Source: UBA9619 sp964630665 | GTDB lineage: Bacteria; Pseudomonadota; Gammaproteobacteria; Arenicellales; UBA868 | Assembly (NCBI GenBank): GCA_964630665.1 | Contig: CAZVVN010000009.1 | Location: 1-64,000 of the forward strand | Length of the DNA stretch: 64,000 bases | Direction: 5' to 3' | Shown: one piece after another, positions 32,560-42,253 of the stretch | Position numbering within the stretch: the first letter of the stretch is position 1 | Layout: each line of letters begins with the position of its first letter | The notes under the pieces: model-generated | Databases searched by the model: none | The model's input: only the letters and a program-made list of their open reading frames with translations | What the model was told of the DNA's origin: nothing | Translations under genes and position numbers: made by a program

Positions 32560-33452
32560 TTGGCGCTTGGTATTGTTTACGCCGGTCTTTTTCTCGCCGC
32601 TGCGGCGGGTCTTCTGGCCGGCCTGCTTTACCGGATGATTCGTTACGTTCGGACTCCGGTGCCGCTGGTCATTCCGACAACGCCGGCACCGACCACCCGG
32701 ATCGGTGTAGCCGCCCGAATGACTCGCGAAGTGGTGCTGTTTCAAAGCCTCTTCAAAGGCAGCAAGTGGACCTGGTTGTTTGGTTGGTTGTTCCACTTCG
32801 GCATGCTGATCGCGCTGCTCCGCCATTTGCGTTACTTCACGGAACCGGTCTGGTGGTGGGTGTCTATGCTGCAGTGGGCTGGCATCTATGCCGGCATCGT
32901 GATGGCTCTTGGTCTGGCAGGATTGTGGGCCAGGCGGTTGCTGGTTGACCGCGTCCGTTATATCAGTGCGCCATCAGACCATCTGATTCTGGCGTTGCTG
33001 CTGGCAATCGCCGGCTCAGGGCTGGTTATGAAGTACTGGGTCCATGCCGATATCGTGGCTCTCAAAGCTTTTACCCTTGGGCTTATCACNNNNNNNNNNN
33101 NNNNNNNNNNNNNNNNNNNNNNNNNNNNNNNNNNNNNNNNNNNNNNNNNNNNNNNNNNNNNNNNNNNNNNNNNNNNNNNNNNNNNNNNNACTGGGTCCAT
33201 GCCGATATCGTGGCTCTCAAAGCTTTTACCCTTGGGCTTATCACATTCGACTGGCAGCCTCTACCGGCAGATCCAGTTTTGCTGGTTCACCTGACCCTGG
33301 TGATCATGCTGATGGTTGTTTTCCCTTTCAGCAAGTTGCTGCACGCCCCGGGCGTATTTTTCAGCCCAACCCTAAATATGAAAGACACGCCCAGGGAACA
33401 CCGGCATGTGACTGAATGGACGGAAAATATCAGACGTTCCAACGGTAGCTGA
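32560..33452 (+). CDS. dsrM: Membrane cytochrome b subunit DsrM (interrupted by an assembly gap)
   Basis: NarI-like membrane subunit of DsrMKJOP, moving electrons between quinone and DsrK. TTG start at 32560. The frame is broken by 100 N, but the 55 bases before and after the N-run are identical. Removing 33090-33244 joins the frames exactly and gives an unbroken 245-aa protein, the normal DsrM length. The joined product reads ...KAFTLGLIT-FDWQPLPADP... with about five to six membrane helices. Treat the gene as intact in the organism. Confidence 0.93.
33035..33089. repeat. Contig-end overlap, left copy (55 bp)
   Basis: Identical base for base to 33190-33244 on the other side of the N-run. 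An exact 55-bp overlap at both contig ends points to an unmerged k-mer overlap and not to a biological repeat. Confidence 0.95.
33090..33189. other. Assembly gap (100 N) inside dsrM
   Basis: Exactly 100 unknown bases, a placeholder length. The flanking duplicate shows that the true gap is negative, about -55 bp. Confidence 0.97.
33190..33244. repeat. Contig-end overlap, right copy (55 bp)
   Basis: Second copy of the 55 bases at 33035-33089; see the gap entry. Confidence 0.95.
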
Positions 33453-33463
33453 TAGGCCAATCC

Positions 33464-34960
33464 ATGATCAAGGCTGAATTTGAAACCCCGCCGATTGACA
33501 GCATTCTTGCGGTACCACCCGTCCAGCCTGGCGCGATGGCCCACAGCCAACCGTTTACCGCCAAGCCCGAACACCAGGAACCACTGGGTTTTCCCGGTGA
33601 ACTGGTGGACAACTGGAAAGACATTGCGCTGGAGAAGATGGGCGAACTGCTGGGTAAGTACCGTTCGCTGCCGGTTTTTCTCGATGCCTGTGTCAAGTGT
33701 GGTGCCTGCACGGACAAATGCCACTACTATCTGGGGACAAGTGATCCCAAGAACATGCCGGTTGCAAGGCAGGATCTGCTGCGCAAAGTTTACCGTCGTT
33801 ATTTCACGAGGGCCGGAAAGCTGTTCCCCAAACTCGTGGGCGCCGTTGATCTGACCGAACAGGTCATCGAAGACTGGTACCGCTACTATCATCAATGCTC
33901 CGAGTGCCGGCGCTGTTCGGTTTACTGCCCGTTCGGAATTGATACCGCCGAGATCACCATGGCGGGGCGCGAGATTCTGGCCTCGATCGGTGTTGGCCAG
34001 AAGTATTCCAACGAAATTATCGGTAAGGTCCACACGATTGGGAATAATCTCGGACTGCCAGAGCCTGCTCTGGTCAATACCCTGGAGGGGCTTGAAGAGG
34101 AGATCGTAGAGGACATCGCGGTACCGGTGAAATTGCCGCTTGACCAGTCCAATGCCGAGGTCCTGCTGGTGACGCCGTCCGCTGATTTCTTTGCCGAACC
34201 GCACGTTGATGGCCTGATCGGTTATGCCAAGGTGTTTCATCAGGCCGGTATCAGCTGGACGCTCAGTTCTTATGCATCGGAGGCGGCAAACTTCGGTATT
34301 TTTATCGGCAACTACGAGAACATGCAGAAAGTAGCGCAGCGGATCCGCCAGGCTGCACTGGATCTGGGCGTCAAGCGCATTGTCGTGGGTGAATGCGGTC
34401 ATGCTTGGCGCGTCGCTTACAGTTTCTGGAACACGCTGATTGGGCCATTTGATTTTCTCGATCCTGATTATCCCGCACCGCAGCACATCTGTGAGTTGAC
34501 CTTCGACCTCATCAAGGACAACCGTCTGAAACTGAACCCAGCTGCCAACGACGACAAGGTCGTCACATTTCACGATTCGTGCAACGTATCCCGTGGCTCA
34601 CGTATGGGCGACACCCCCGGTGGACAGTTCACTATTCCTCGAGCGCTTCTTCGATCGGCGTGCCATCATTTTGTCGACATGGCGCCGGAGACCACCCACG
34701 AACATACTTTCTGCTGTGGTGGTGGCGGTGGGTTGCTGACTGACGATTTACTGGAGTTGCGGGTCAGGGGCGCCATGCCCCGAGCTTCTGCATTGCGTAA
34801 GGTTATCGAGGAAGACGGGGTCACACATATGGCGGCCATCTGTGCCATCTGCAAGAGCCAATTCAGCAAGGTGTTGCCCGAGTACGGCATGGCCATGGAT
34901 ATGATCGTGAGCCTACATCAGCTGATCGGCGATGCCCTGGTGTTTGATTCGGCTCAGTGA
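33464..34960 (+). CDS. dsrK: Heterodisulfide reductase-like subunit DsrK
   Basis: Catalytic iron-sulfur subunit of DsrMKJOP, related to HdrD, which acts on the DsrC trisulfide/disulfide. 498 aa. Two ferredoxin-type clusters (CVKCGACTDKC, and CSECRRCSVYC) are followed by CCG-domain cysteines (FHDSCNVSRG, FCCGGGGG) that bind the special [4Fe-4S] site. It starts 12 bp after dsrM. Confidence 0.96.
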   Translation: MIKAEFETPPIDSILAVPPVQPGAMAHSQPFTAKPEHQEPLGFPGELVDNWKDIALEKMGELLGKYRSLPVFLDACVKCGACTDKCHYYLGTSDPKNMPVARQDLLRKVYRRYFTRAGKLFPKLVGAVDLTEQVIEDWYRYYHQCSECRRCSVYCPFGIDTAEITMAGREILASIGVGQKYSNEIIGKVHTIGNNLGLPEPALVNTLEGLEEEIVEDIAVPVKLPLDQSNAEVLLVTPSADFFAEPHVDGLIGYAKVFHQAGISWTLSSYASEAANFGIFIGNYENMQKVAQRIRQAALDLGVKRIVVGECGHAWRVAYSFWNTLIGPFDFLDPDYPAPQHICELTFDLIKDNRLKLNPAANDDKVVTFHDSCNVSRGSRMGDTPGGQFTIPRALLRSACHHFVDMAPETTHEHTFCCGGGGGLLTDDLLELRVRGAMPRASALRKVIEEDGVTHMAAICAICKSQFSKVLPEYGMAMDMIVSLHQLIGDALVFDSAQ

Positions 34961-34992
34961 TCCTGGCGATGTTGTCATCCGAGGAACAAGCA

Positions 34993-36945
34993 ATGTCGAC
35001 TGCCAATGAAGAGTTTCAGACCCATACTTTTCGGAAATACGCCGAAGGTGATCACGCCTATGACGATTTCAAGGGGCAGATTTTCAGTGCCGATCACTCA
35101 CACAAATGTCCCACCTACGTTCATCGCACGCCGCCTTGCCAGGGCAGTTGCCCGTCGGGCGAGGACATCCGGGGCTGGTTGCAGATTGTGCGTGGAATGG
35201 AGCAGTCACCGGAGAATCTCGACTGGCGGGAATACGCGTTCCACCGCGCCACCGACGCCAATCCTTTTCCGGCGATGATGGGCAGGGTCTGTCCGGCACC
35301 GTGCGAGGCCGGTTGCAATCGCAATAAGGTCGACGATTTCGTCGGTATCAACGCGGTTGAGCAGTTTATCGGAGATACGGCCTTTCGCGAGCAATACCGG
35401 TATGAAGATGCCCCGATGTTGTCAGGGAAACGCGTGGCGATCGTCGGCGGCGGTCCGGCCGGACTGGCGGGTGCATTCCAGCTACGCCGCAAGGGCCACG
35501 CATCGACGATATTCGAGAAGCAGGACCATCTGGGTGGTATGTTCCGCTACGGCATACCCGCCTACCGTACGCCCCGGGATATCCTTGATCGCGAGATCGA
35601 ACGCATCATCGAACTGGGCGACATTGAGGTACGAACAGGGGTTCGAATCGGACAGGAAATCGGCATAGAAGAACTGGAAAAGAACTTTGATGCAATACTC
35701 TGGGCGATCGGCTGCCAGTCAGGCCGAGACGTGCCGGTAGAGGGCTGGGCGGGGACGCCCAACTGTGTCTCGGGCGTTAAATTTCTTGAAGCCTTCAACA
35801 CGGGTCGGATGCAGGTAAGCGCCAACAAGGTGGTCTGTATCGGCGGTGGAGACACTTCCATTGACGTTGTGTCTGTCGCCCGTCGTCTTGGCCGGGTCGA
35901 GAACATCGGCGACAAACACCGACCGGAAGCGGTCATCGGTGGCTATGCAGCCCACGATTCGGCCATGGCAGCGGCCCGGCAGGGAGCCAGTGTGACACTG
36001 ACGGCCCTGTTTGAGCGCCCGCAGATGACCGCTGCGGAAGAGGAAGTGGACGATGCCTTAACTGAAGGAGTGAGCATCCATAACGGCGTAATGCCCGTGA
36101 GTCTGATTAAAGATGCTGAAGGCCGTGCTACCGCCGTTCGCATGAGTAAATGCCTGGTCAACAGCGACGGCGTTCCGCAGACTGTCGAGGGCACCGGGTT
36201 CGAGATCCAGGCCGACCTCGTCGTTTCGGCGATCGGCCAGGGCGGAGATCTCAGCGGAATCGAAGAAATGGGTAACGAACGAACGCTGATTGATGCCGAC
36301 AAATTTTTTCAGGTGCCCGGACGACCTGGTCACTTCGTTGCAGGCGATATTGTCCGGCCACATTTGTTGACTACTGCTATCGGCCAGGCAGGGATCGCTG
36401 CGGACAGCATCGACCATTTTCTGGCGGACAGGGACCCAACTCGACGACCGAAAGTCGACGTGCACCACTTCAATCTGCTCGACAAGCTGAACGAGCAAGC
36501 GCTTACTCCCACCGAATACGATCATACCCAGAACTGGGGTACCGATGGGGCCAATTTCGCCATCCATAATTACGAGGATCGGTCTGCCCACGAGGTCATT
36601 GCTTCCGACGAGTTGTTTCTGGGGCACTTTGCCTACCAGGCGCGGGTCAAGCGCCACTCTGTCGTTCCCGATGCCGAGTCAGTGCTCAGTCACTTTGAGG
36701 AGCGTCACTTGGGATTGACCTTGGAGGATGCACGGGCGGAGGCAGAACGTTGCATGAGCTGTGGGATGTGCTTCGAGTGTGACAACTGTGTCATATATTG
36801 TCCCCAGGATGCCGTGTTCCGGGTTAGCAAAGACAAGGTCACGACGGGACGATACGTCGACACGGATTACGACCGCTGCATCGGCTGCCACATCTGTGCC
36901 GATGTATGCCCGACCGGTTACATCGATATGGGCATGGGTGAGTAA
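34993..36945 (+). CDS. dsrL: NAD(P)H:acceptor oxidoreductase DsrL
   Basis: Iron-sulfur flavoprotein related to the small subunit of glutamate synthase, which takes electrons from DsrAB to NAD+. 650 aa from the ATG at 34993 (GAGGA upstream). N-terminal Cys-rich region (CQGSCPSGEDIRGWL), FAD-binding VAIVGGGPAGLAG, a second dinucleotide site VVCIGGGDTSID, and two C-terminal 4Fe-4S clusters (CMSCGMCFECDNC and CIGCHICADVC). The protein ends soon after these clusters. Confidence 0.96.
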   Translation: MSTANEEFQTHTFRKYAEGDHAYDDFKGQIFSADHSHKCPTYVHRTPPCQGSCPSGEDIRGWLQIVRGMEQSPENLDWREYAFHRATDANPFPAMMGRVCPAPCEAGCNRNKVDDFVGINAVEQFIGDTAFREQYRYEDAPMLSGKRVAIVGGGPAGLAGAFQLRRKGHASTIFEKQDHLGGMFRYGIPAYRTPRDILDREIERIIELGDIEVRTGVRIGQEIGIEELEKNFDAILWAIGCQSGRDVPVEGWAGTPNCVSGVKFLEAFNTGRMQVSANKVVCIGGGDTSIDVVSVARRLGRVENIGDKHRPEAVIGGYAAHDSAMAAARQGASVTLTALFERPQMTAAEEEVDDALTEGVSIHNGVMPVSLIKDAEGRATAVRMSKCLVNSDGVPQTVEGTGFEIQADLVVSAIGQGGDLSGIEEMGNERTLIDADKFFQVPGRPGHFVAGDIVRPHLLTTAIGQAGIAADSIDHFLADRDPTRRPKVDVHHFNLLDKLNEQALTPTEYDHTQNWGTDGANFAIHNYEDRSAHEVIASDELFLGHFAYQARVKRHSVVPDAESVLSHFEERHLGLTLEDARAEAERCMSCGMCFECDNCVIYCPQDAVFRVSKDKVTTGRYVDTDYDRCIGCHICADVCPTGYIDMGMGE

Positions 36946-36971
36946 CGGGTGGCCAGCAGCTGAGTCGTGAA

Positions 36972-37358
36972 ATGAGCCTTGTCCGAAGTTCGCTGGTCGG
37001 CCTCCTGGTTATGATGCTGTGTTTAGTGACCGGGCCAAGTCCGAGTGCCGATATCAGTCTGCCGAATTACCCACGCGGCAAAGGTGAGGCGTGTGTTGAA
37101 CCGAATGAGGTCATGCGTCGCGATCATTTTGAATATCTGTTGCATCACCGACGGGTCTCGGTACATCTGGGCGTTCGGACCAAGCGACACAGTCTCGTCG
37201 GGTGCGTTCAATGCCACGCCGTTCGTGCTGATAACGGCGTTTATTTGCCGGTCAACGCACCGGGACAGTTCTGCCAGAGCTGTCACGTCTACACTGCAGT
37301 GAAGATCGACTGTTTCGGTTGTCACGCCGCGGTGCCGGACGCCCTGGTGAAACAGTGA
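36972..37358 (+). CDS. dsrJ: Periplasmic triheme cytochrome DsrJ
   Basis: Triheme c-type subunit of DsrMKJOP. 128 aa with an N-terminal signal/anchor. Three heme sites: CVQCH (78-82), CQSCH (101-105) and CFGCH (114-118). Cys41 corresponds to the unusual cysteine heme ligand of the family. Its stop overlaps the dsrO start by one base. Confidence 0.95.
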   Translation: MSLVRSSLVGLLVMMLCLVTGPSPSADISLPNYPRGKGEACVEPNEVMRRDHFEYLLHHRRVSVHLGVRTKRHSLVGCVQCHAVRADNGVYLPVNAPGQFCQSCHVYTAVKIDCFGCHAAVPDALVKQ

Positions 37359-38104
37359 TGGAAAAAGACCTTCCCCAAGACCGCCAGCGTCGCAGGCTCC
37401 TCAGCCGTACGGCAGTGGGTGGTGCGTTCCTTGCGCTGGCACCCGGTGTCAGATTGGCGGAACTCGCTTTGGCCAAGGATGAAGATGACCCGGCCAGTGC
37501 ACAGATCCGCTGGGGGCTGCTCGTGGACACCTCGCGTTGTGCGAGCGGTTGCGACGCCTGCGTATCGGCCTGCAATGAGGAACACGCTCTGCAGGCGACT
37601 GGGCGGCCCCGCACTGACCCCCAGTGGATCCGCAAGGCAGACCTGATTGACGAGGCAACAGGGCGGGCGTTGTCCATGCCGTTGATGTGCCAGCATTGCG
37701 AAGAGCCGCCATGTGTCGATGTGTGCCCCACGGGCGCCTCGTTTCGACGCGCCGACGGCATGGTGCTGGTGGACAAACATACTTGTATTGGCTGTCGTTA
37801 CTGCATGATGGCCTGCCCTTTCAAGGCGCGTTCTTTCGTCCACGAGGAGATCACCGGTCAACGCAGTTATTCACCGCGGGGTAAAGGAACGGTGGAGAGC
37901 TGCACGTTCTGCGTGCACCGGGTCGACCAGGACCGTGCGCCCGCCTGTGTTGAGCGTTGCACCGACCAGGGTCACGGAGCGCTTGTATTTGGCGACATCA
38001 ACGACCCGGACAGCTCGGTATCACAGCAAAGGCGATCGGTGCCAAGCAAAGAACTCCGGCCGGACCTTGCCCTGAGTACCGGCGTGCGCTATTCCGGGGT
38101 CTAA
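37358..38104 (+). CDS. dsrO: Periplasmic ferredoxin subunit DsrO
   Basis: Iron-sulfur subunit of DsrMKJOP with a twin-arginine signal (RRRLLSRTAVGG near residues 11-22). 248 aa from the ATG that overlaps the dsrJ stop. Ferredoxin clusters: CASGCDACVSAC, CQHCEEPPCVDVC, CIGCRYCMMAC and CTFC...C. Likely partner of DsrP in the membrane. Confidence 0.95.
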   Translation: MEKDLPQDRQRRRLLSRTAVGGAFLALAPGVRLAELALAKDEDDPASAQIRWGLLVDTSRCASGCDACVSACNEEHALQATGRPRTDPQWIRKADLIDEATGRALSMPLMCQHCEEPPCVDVCPTGASFRRADGMVLVDKHTCIGCRYCMMACPFKARSFVHEEITGQRSYSPRGKGTVESCTFCVHRVDQDRAPACVERCTDQGHGALVFGDINDPDSSVSQQRRSVPSKELRPDLALSTGVRYSGV

Positions 38105-38120
38105 ATCAACCGGAGACGAC

Positions 38121-39320
38121 ATGAGCACGCTTCGATTCCAGATTCTGAAAAACAACGGAGCCGGCTACCGGCTTGTTCTGGGCCTGCTCGTTCTGCTGGT
38201 CGGTGCGGGTCTTGTGGCCGCCCACTATATGGAATCCCGGGGCCACCAGGTGACGGGAATGGACAACCAGATCGTCTGGGGTCTGCCGCATGTATTCGCC
38301 GTTTATCTCATTCTGGCGGCATCTGGGGCGCTGAATGCTGCGTCAGTCAGCTCGGTGTTCGGCCGAACGGACTTCAGTCCCCTGACCCGCCTATCGGGCC
38401 TTCTGGCGATTACGTTGCTGGTCGGTGGACTCGCTGTGCTGGTGCTTGATCTAGGTCGACCGGATCGGCTGATCGTGGCGATGACGCACTACAACTTCAA
38501 GTCGGTCTTCGCGTGGAACATCTTTCTCTACACCGGTTTCGTGGTGGTCGTCATCGGTTACCTGTGGATGATGATGGAACCTCGAATGAACCGTTACACC
38601 AAGCAGGTCGGACTCCTCGCTCTGTGCTGGCGTTTCGTGTTGACGTCCGGAACAGGCGCCATCTTTGGGTTCCTGGTCGCCCGGGAGGCGTACGACACAG
38701 CCATCATGGCACCGCTTTTCATCGTCATGTCACTGGTCCAGGGCAGTGCGGTATTCCTGCTGATCAGCACGGCTGTTTTTCACTGGGCCGGATACCAGCC
38801 GGACGCCGGGCTTGTCACAAAGCTGCGTCGCCTGTTGGCGATCTTCATCCTTGTGGTGTTGTACCTGGCTGTTCTTCATCACCTGACCAATCTGTATATC
38901 GCCCAGCACCACGGAGTCGAACGCTTTATCCTGCTCGACGGAGGGGTCTACACTGTTCTCTTCTGGGGTGTGCAGGTGATCGGCGGTAGTGTGCTGCCGG
39001 TCTGGCTGTTTCTGAGTCCACGGTTCAGTGGCCGTGGCCCGACTGTTATCGCAGCGCTGCTGGTGGTTCTCGGGGGGCTAGCGCAGCTTTATGTGATCAT
39101 CATCGGGGGACAGGCCTATCCCCTGAACATAATGCCGGGTTATCGGCTACAGAGTGGTTTTCTTGATGGTGTGGTGGCCCACTATGCGCCCAGCCTGCCG
39201 GAGCTTGCGCTGGGCCTTGGCGGTGTCGGCCTGGCCGGGCTACTGGCTGTATTGGCGCTCCGCGTTTTGCCCTTCCTGCCCACAGGCATCCCGACGACTT
39301 CCAGCGTCAGCAAGCGCTGA
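38121..39320 (+). CDS. dsrP: NrfD/PsrC-family integral membrane subunit DsrP
   Basis: Ten-helix quinone-interacting subunit of DsrMKJOP. 399 aa, strongly hydrophobic throughout, with NrfD-family motifs (DLGRPDRLIVAM, then FKSVFAWNIFLY). It lies 16 bp after dsrO. Confidence 0.95.
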   Translation: MSTLRFQILKNNGAGYRLVLGLLVLLVGAGLVAAHYMESRGHQVTGMDNQIVWGLPHVFAVYLILAASGALNAASVSSVFGRTDFSPLTRLSGLLAITLLVGGLAVLVLDLGRPDRLIVAMTHYNFKSVFAWNIFLYTGFVVVVIGYLWMMMEPRMNRYTKQVGLLALCWRFVLTSGTGAIFGFLVAREAYDTAIMAPLFIVMSLVQGSAVFLLISTAVFHWAGYQPDAGLVTKLRRLLAIFILVVLYLAVLHHLTNLYIAQHHGVERFILLDGGVYTVLFWGVQVIGGSVLPVWLFLSPRFSGRGPTVIAALLVVLGGLAQLYVIIIGGQAYPLNIMPGYRLQSGFLDGVVAHYAPSLPELALGLGGVGLAGLLAVLALRVLPFLPTGIPTTSSVSKR

Positions 39321-39381
39321 CGCTGTTCGGAAGCGTTTTCCAGGGCTAACCTGTACTCGACCAGCGATTGAGGTTTTGACG

Positions 39382-40752
39382 GTGAACCGATTCCTGATCT
39401 CTGCAGCGCATAAATCTTCAGGTAAAACGATCGTCAGCGTTGGTCTCGCCGCGGCACTTCGGCAGCGGGGTCTGTCAGTGGTCTCATTCAAGAAGGGACC
39501 GGACTACATCGATCCGATGTGGCTGGGTCAAGCCAGTGGTTCTCCATGCTGGAACCTTGATTTTTTCACCATGCATTCTGACGAGATTACTGCCTGTTAC
39601 CGCAGACAGTCACGCGGCGCTGACGTTGCCCTCGTGGAAGGCAACAAAGGCCTGCACGATGGGTTGGACGTTGAAGGTGGTGACAGTAATGCGGCGCTGG
39701 CGAAACAGCTTGACCTGCCGGTCGTGCTTGTTATTGATGTCACGGGCATAACCCGTGGAATTGCCCCTTTGTTGACCGGCTACACGGCTTTCGACCCGGC
39801 TGTCGGAATCGCCGGTGTGATACTCAACCGGGTAGCGGGACCACGTCAGGAAAGCAAGCTGCGGGCAGCGGTTGAGCGTTATACCGCACTGCCGGTGCTC
39901 GGTGCGATCCCGAGACTGGAAAGTACCATAATTGAGGAGCGTCACTTGGGGTTGGTGCCCACAGGCGAGCAAGGTCAGGTCGAGGACCGAATCCAGACTG
40001 TCGCATACGAGATAGCGCGTTGCGTTAATATTGATCAGTTGCTCCACCTGACTGCGGCGCCAGTTGTTGTAAATCCAGTACCGCCCGGGGTGGGTTATTC
40101 GAATCCCACTGACTTGCGAATCGGTATAGCCCGGGATCCGGCCTTCGGGTTCTATTATCCGGATGACCTGGCTGCATTTGCCAAAGCCGGTGTCGAACTG
40201 GTGCCGTTTAATACATTGCGAGACAGTTTTCTTCCAGAGGTTGAAGGCCTGTTTATCGGTGGCGGGTTCCCTGAGTCATTCCTCGACGGGTTGTCGGCGA
40301 ATACCGGAATGCGTGCTGCTGTCTACAGGTTCATCGAGGCAGATGGTCCGGTCTACGCGGAGTGTGGCGGATTGATGTACCTGTGCCGATCAATCCAATG
40401 GCAGGGTCAACGGGCTGATATGGTCGGGGTTGTTCCGGCTGATGCCGTGGTCAAGACTCGGCCGGTCGGACGGGGTTATATGGTATTTAATCCGACGCCA
40501 CACCACCCATGGCCTCTCGTCGCAGCCAGTCCCGACAAGGAATATCGGGTTCATGAATTTCACTACTCGCAGCTTGAAAACCTGGATAACAGGACCAATA
40601 TGGTGCTGCAGGTTAAGCGGGGCCATGGTATCAACGGGCAGTTCGACGGGTTCGTTTACCGCAACCTGCTGGCAACCTACGCACACCAGCGCCATGTGCG
40701 GGACAACCCGTGGGTTGATGGATTCGTAGATTTTGTTCGTGCCTGCCGCTGA
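39382..40752 (+). CDS. dsrN: Siroheme amidation protein DsrN (cobyrinate a,c-diamide synthase family)
   Basis: Glutamine-dependent amidase that makes siro(heme)amide for DsrAB. 456 aa from the GTG at 39382; upstream extension overlaps dsrP and is not homologous. P-loop HKSSGKTIVSVGL at the N-terminus, GVILNRVAG in the middle, and a CobB-type glutaminase domain with the nucleophile Cys in YAECGGLMYL near residue 330. Confidence 0.94.
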   Translation: MNRFLISAAHKSSGKTIVSVGLAAALRQRGLSVVSFKKGPDYIDPMWLGQASGSPCWNLDFFTMHSDEITACYRRQSRGADVALVEGNKGLHDGLDVEGGDSNAALAKQLDLPVVLVIDVTGITRGIAPLLTGYTAFDPAVGIAGVILNRVAGPRQESKLRAAVERYTALPVLGAIPRLESTIIEERHLGLVPTGEQGQVEDRIQTVAYEIARCVNIDQLLHLTAAPVVVNPVPPGVGYSNPTDLRIGIARDPAFGFYYPDDLAAFAKAGVELVPFNTLRDSFLPEVEGLFIGGGFPESFLDGLSANTGMRAAVYRFIEADGPVYAECGGLMYLCRSIQWQGQRADMVGVVPADAVVKTRPVGRGYMVFNPTPHHPWPLVAASPDKEYRVHEFHYSQLENLDNRTNMVLQVKRGHGINGQFDGFVYRNLLATYAHQRHVRDNPWVDGFVDFVRACR

Positions 40753-40799
40753 GAAAACAGCTGATGCCAACCAGTTCCCGTTCAGCCAGGAGATCGTCG

Positions 40800-41123
40800 A
40801 TGCCCTTCCGGATTACCGAACAGGCCGCTAAGCAGATCAAACTGTCGAGTCATGGGGCGCCTGGGCAGGGCCAGCACTTACGCGTTGCGGCGAAGCGAAA
40901 GACCGACGGCTCGATCGATTATGCCATGGGGTTCGATAAACCCGCTGAAACGGACACCATTTCGACCCAGCATGATGTCCAAATTCTGATTGGTCTGGCA
41001 AGTGCCGATCTTCTTGCTGGAGCTGTTCTGGACTACACAAAACCCGATGACGATGAGAAAGACCGGTTCATTTTTCTCAATCCCAACGACCCTGAATTTG
41101 TGTCGCCGGATGGGCAGCGCTGA
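40800..41123 (+). CDS. dsrR: IscA-like protein DsrR
   Basis: 107 aa from the ATG at 40800 (AGGAG 8 bp upstream). A-type carrier fold, but with none of the three IscA cysteines, as is known for DsrR; it has no cysteine at all. In Allochromatium it affects dsr expression after transcription. Last gene of the canonical dsr run; dsrS is not seen. Confidence 0.9.
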   Translation: MPFRITEQAAKQIKLSSHGAPGQGQHLRVAAKRKTDGSIDYAMGFDKPAETDTISTQHDVQILIGLASADLLAGAVLDYTKPDDDEKDRFIFLNPNDPEFVSPDGQR

Positions 41124-41377
41124 ACTGACCGGTTGCGAGCGCTGGCTGGCGAACGACGCTTCGATAGGCTCCTGACTGTCCGAAGAGATGGGCAACAAAA
41201 CACGGTTTGTCGTCTCCAGAACGCCACCTTATACTGGGGAGTGGGCCGATTTAACGACCCATGAAGGTGAGCACAATCCCGGCCAGGCAACGTTTAAGCG
41301 TAGTGTTACGGCCCAGGTGCAAGCTACTTCAAGGCGAACGCTGCTGAGTTTTCACCCATGCCACAGATGTCCGACGC

Positions 41378-42253
41378 ATGAAAGAGTCACTCCAAAGCAT
41401 ACGGGAATGGGCGTCTGAGATCCGTCAGGGTAACTTTTCGGCGCGCCTGCAGCGAAGGTCTGACACAGAAACCGACAGCTTGACCGACGATATCAACCGG
41501 CTCGCTGAATGGCTGGAGTCACTCGCCGAGGACCAGGAAGCACAGATTCAAGCACAGCAGAGCCGGTTAGAACATGAGTCTGGTCGAGTGTTGCGCTTTG
41601 AGGAGCGAACACAACTGGCAAACGAGCTTCACGATTCGCTCGCCCAGACGCTGGCCAGTCTTAAAATGCAGGTGCGTGTTCTTGATGACACCCTGCGACA
41701 GGACAACGAAGCCGCTGTTTGGCAGGAAATGGAAAGAATCCAGGCGACCCTAGATGATGCCAACACTGAGGTGCGCGACCTCATTGCCCACTTTCGATCA
41801 CCGCTTGATCGCCAGGGAGTTGTTCCCGCTATTGAGAAGGCTGTCTCGAGATTTAGATTCCAGCTTGGTACGCAGATCGTTCTTCAGAACGAATGGCATG
41901 ACAGCAGTTTTGACCCAGAGACAGAATCACAGGTTTTGCGGATTGTGCAAGAGTCGCTGCACAACGCGAGAAAACACAGCCAGGCAAATCTGGTCCGCGT
42001 TCTGCTGGCTTACGGGCCGATCGGCAGATACCGGGTCGTGGTGGAGGACGATGGTGCCGGTTTTGTAGTGACTGACAAGCAGCCTGAGGATTCGAGGCAT
42101 TTCGGTCTGTCGATTATGCGCGAGCGTGCTGCTGCGATTGGTGCTGACCTAAGAGTAGAGAGTGAACCGGGTGAGGGGACCACCATCTTCCTCGAATTCG
42201 ATGGCTTAGATTCGACTGTGGATCCGCTGAAGGTCAAGGCAGAAGTCGGATGA
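41378..42253 (+). CDS. Soluble NarX-type sensor histidine kinase
   Basis: 291 aa. A HAMP-like/coiled-coil segment (about 1-70) leads into a HisKA_3 dimerisation domain with phospho-acceptor His85 (ELHDSLAQTL) and a HATPase with EDDGAGF. There are no membrane helices or periplasmic sensor, so it should sense a cytoplasmic signal or partner protein. It overlaps the response regulator by ATGA. Its place right after dsrR suggests control of sulfur oxidation; this is inference. Confidence 0.88.
   Translation: MKESLQSIREWASEIRQGNFSARLQRRSDTETDSLTDDINRLAEWLESLAEDQEAQIQAQQSRLEHESGRVLRFEERTQLANELHDSLAQTLASLKMQVRVLDDTLRQDNEAAVWQEMERIQATLDDANTEVRDLIAHFRSPLDRQGVVPAIEKAVSRFRFQLGTQIVLQNEWHDSSFDPETESQVLRIVQESLHNARKHSQANLVRVLLAYGPIGRYRVVVEDDGAGFVVTDKQPEDSRHFGLSIMRERAAAIGADLRVESEPGEGTTIFLEFDGLDSTVDPLKVKAEVG

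Noticed and set aside
33035..33244. Direct repeat as a real duplication or mobile-element footprint
   Set aside because: Exact 55-bp identity on both sides of a 100-N placeholder is explained by unmerged contig ends, and joining them restores dsrM.
33287..34573. Antisense open frame of 428 codons opposite dsrM/dsrK
   Set aside because: It lies wholly opposite clear dsrK coding sequence, has no homology I recognise, and is typical of GC-rich antisense frames.
41124..41377. Possible tRNA or small gene between dsrR and the histidine kinase
   Set aside because: No cloverleaf or T-loop signature is seen, and the 76-codon frame at 41188 has no ribosome site and overlaps the kinase start.
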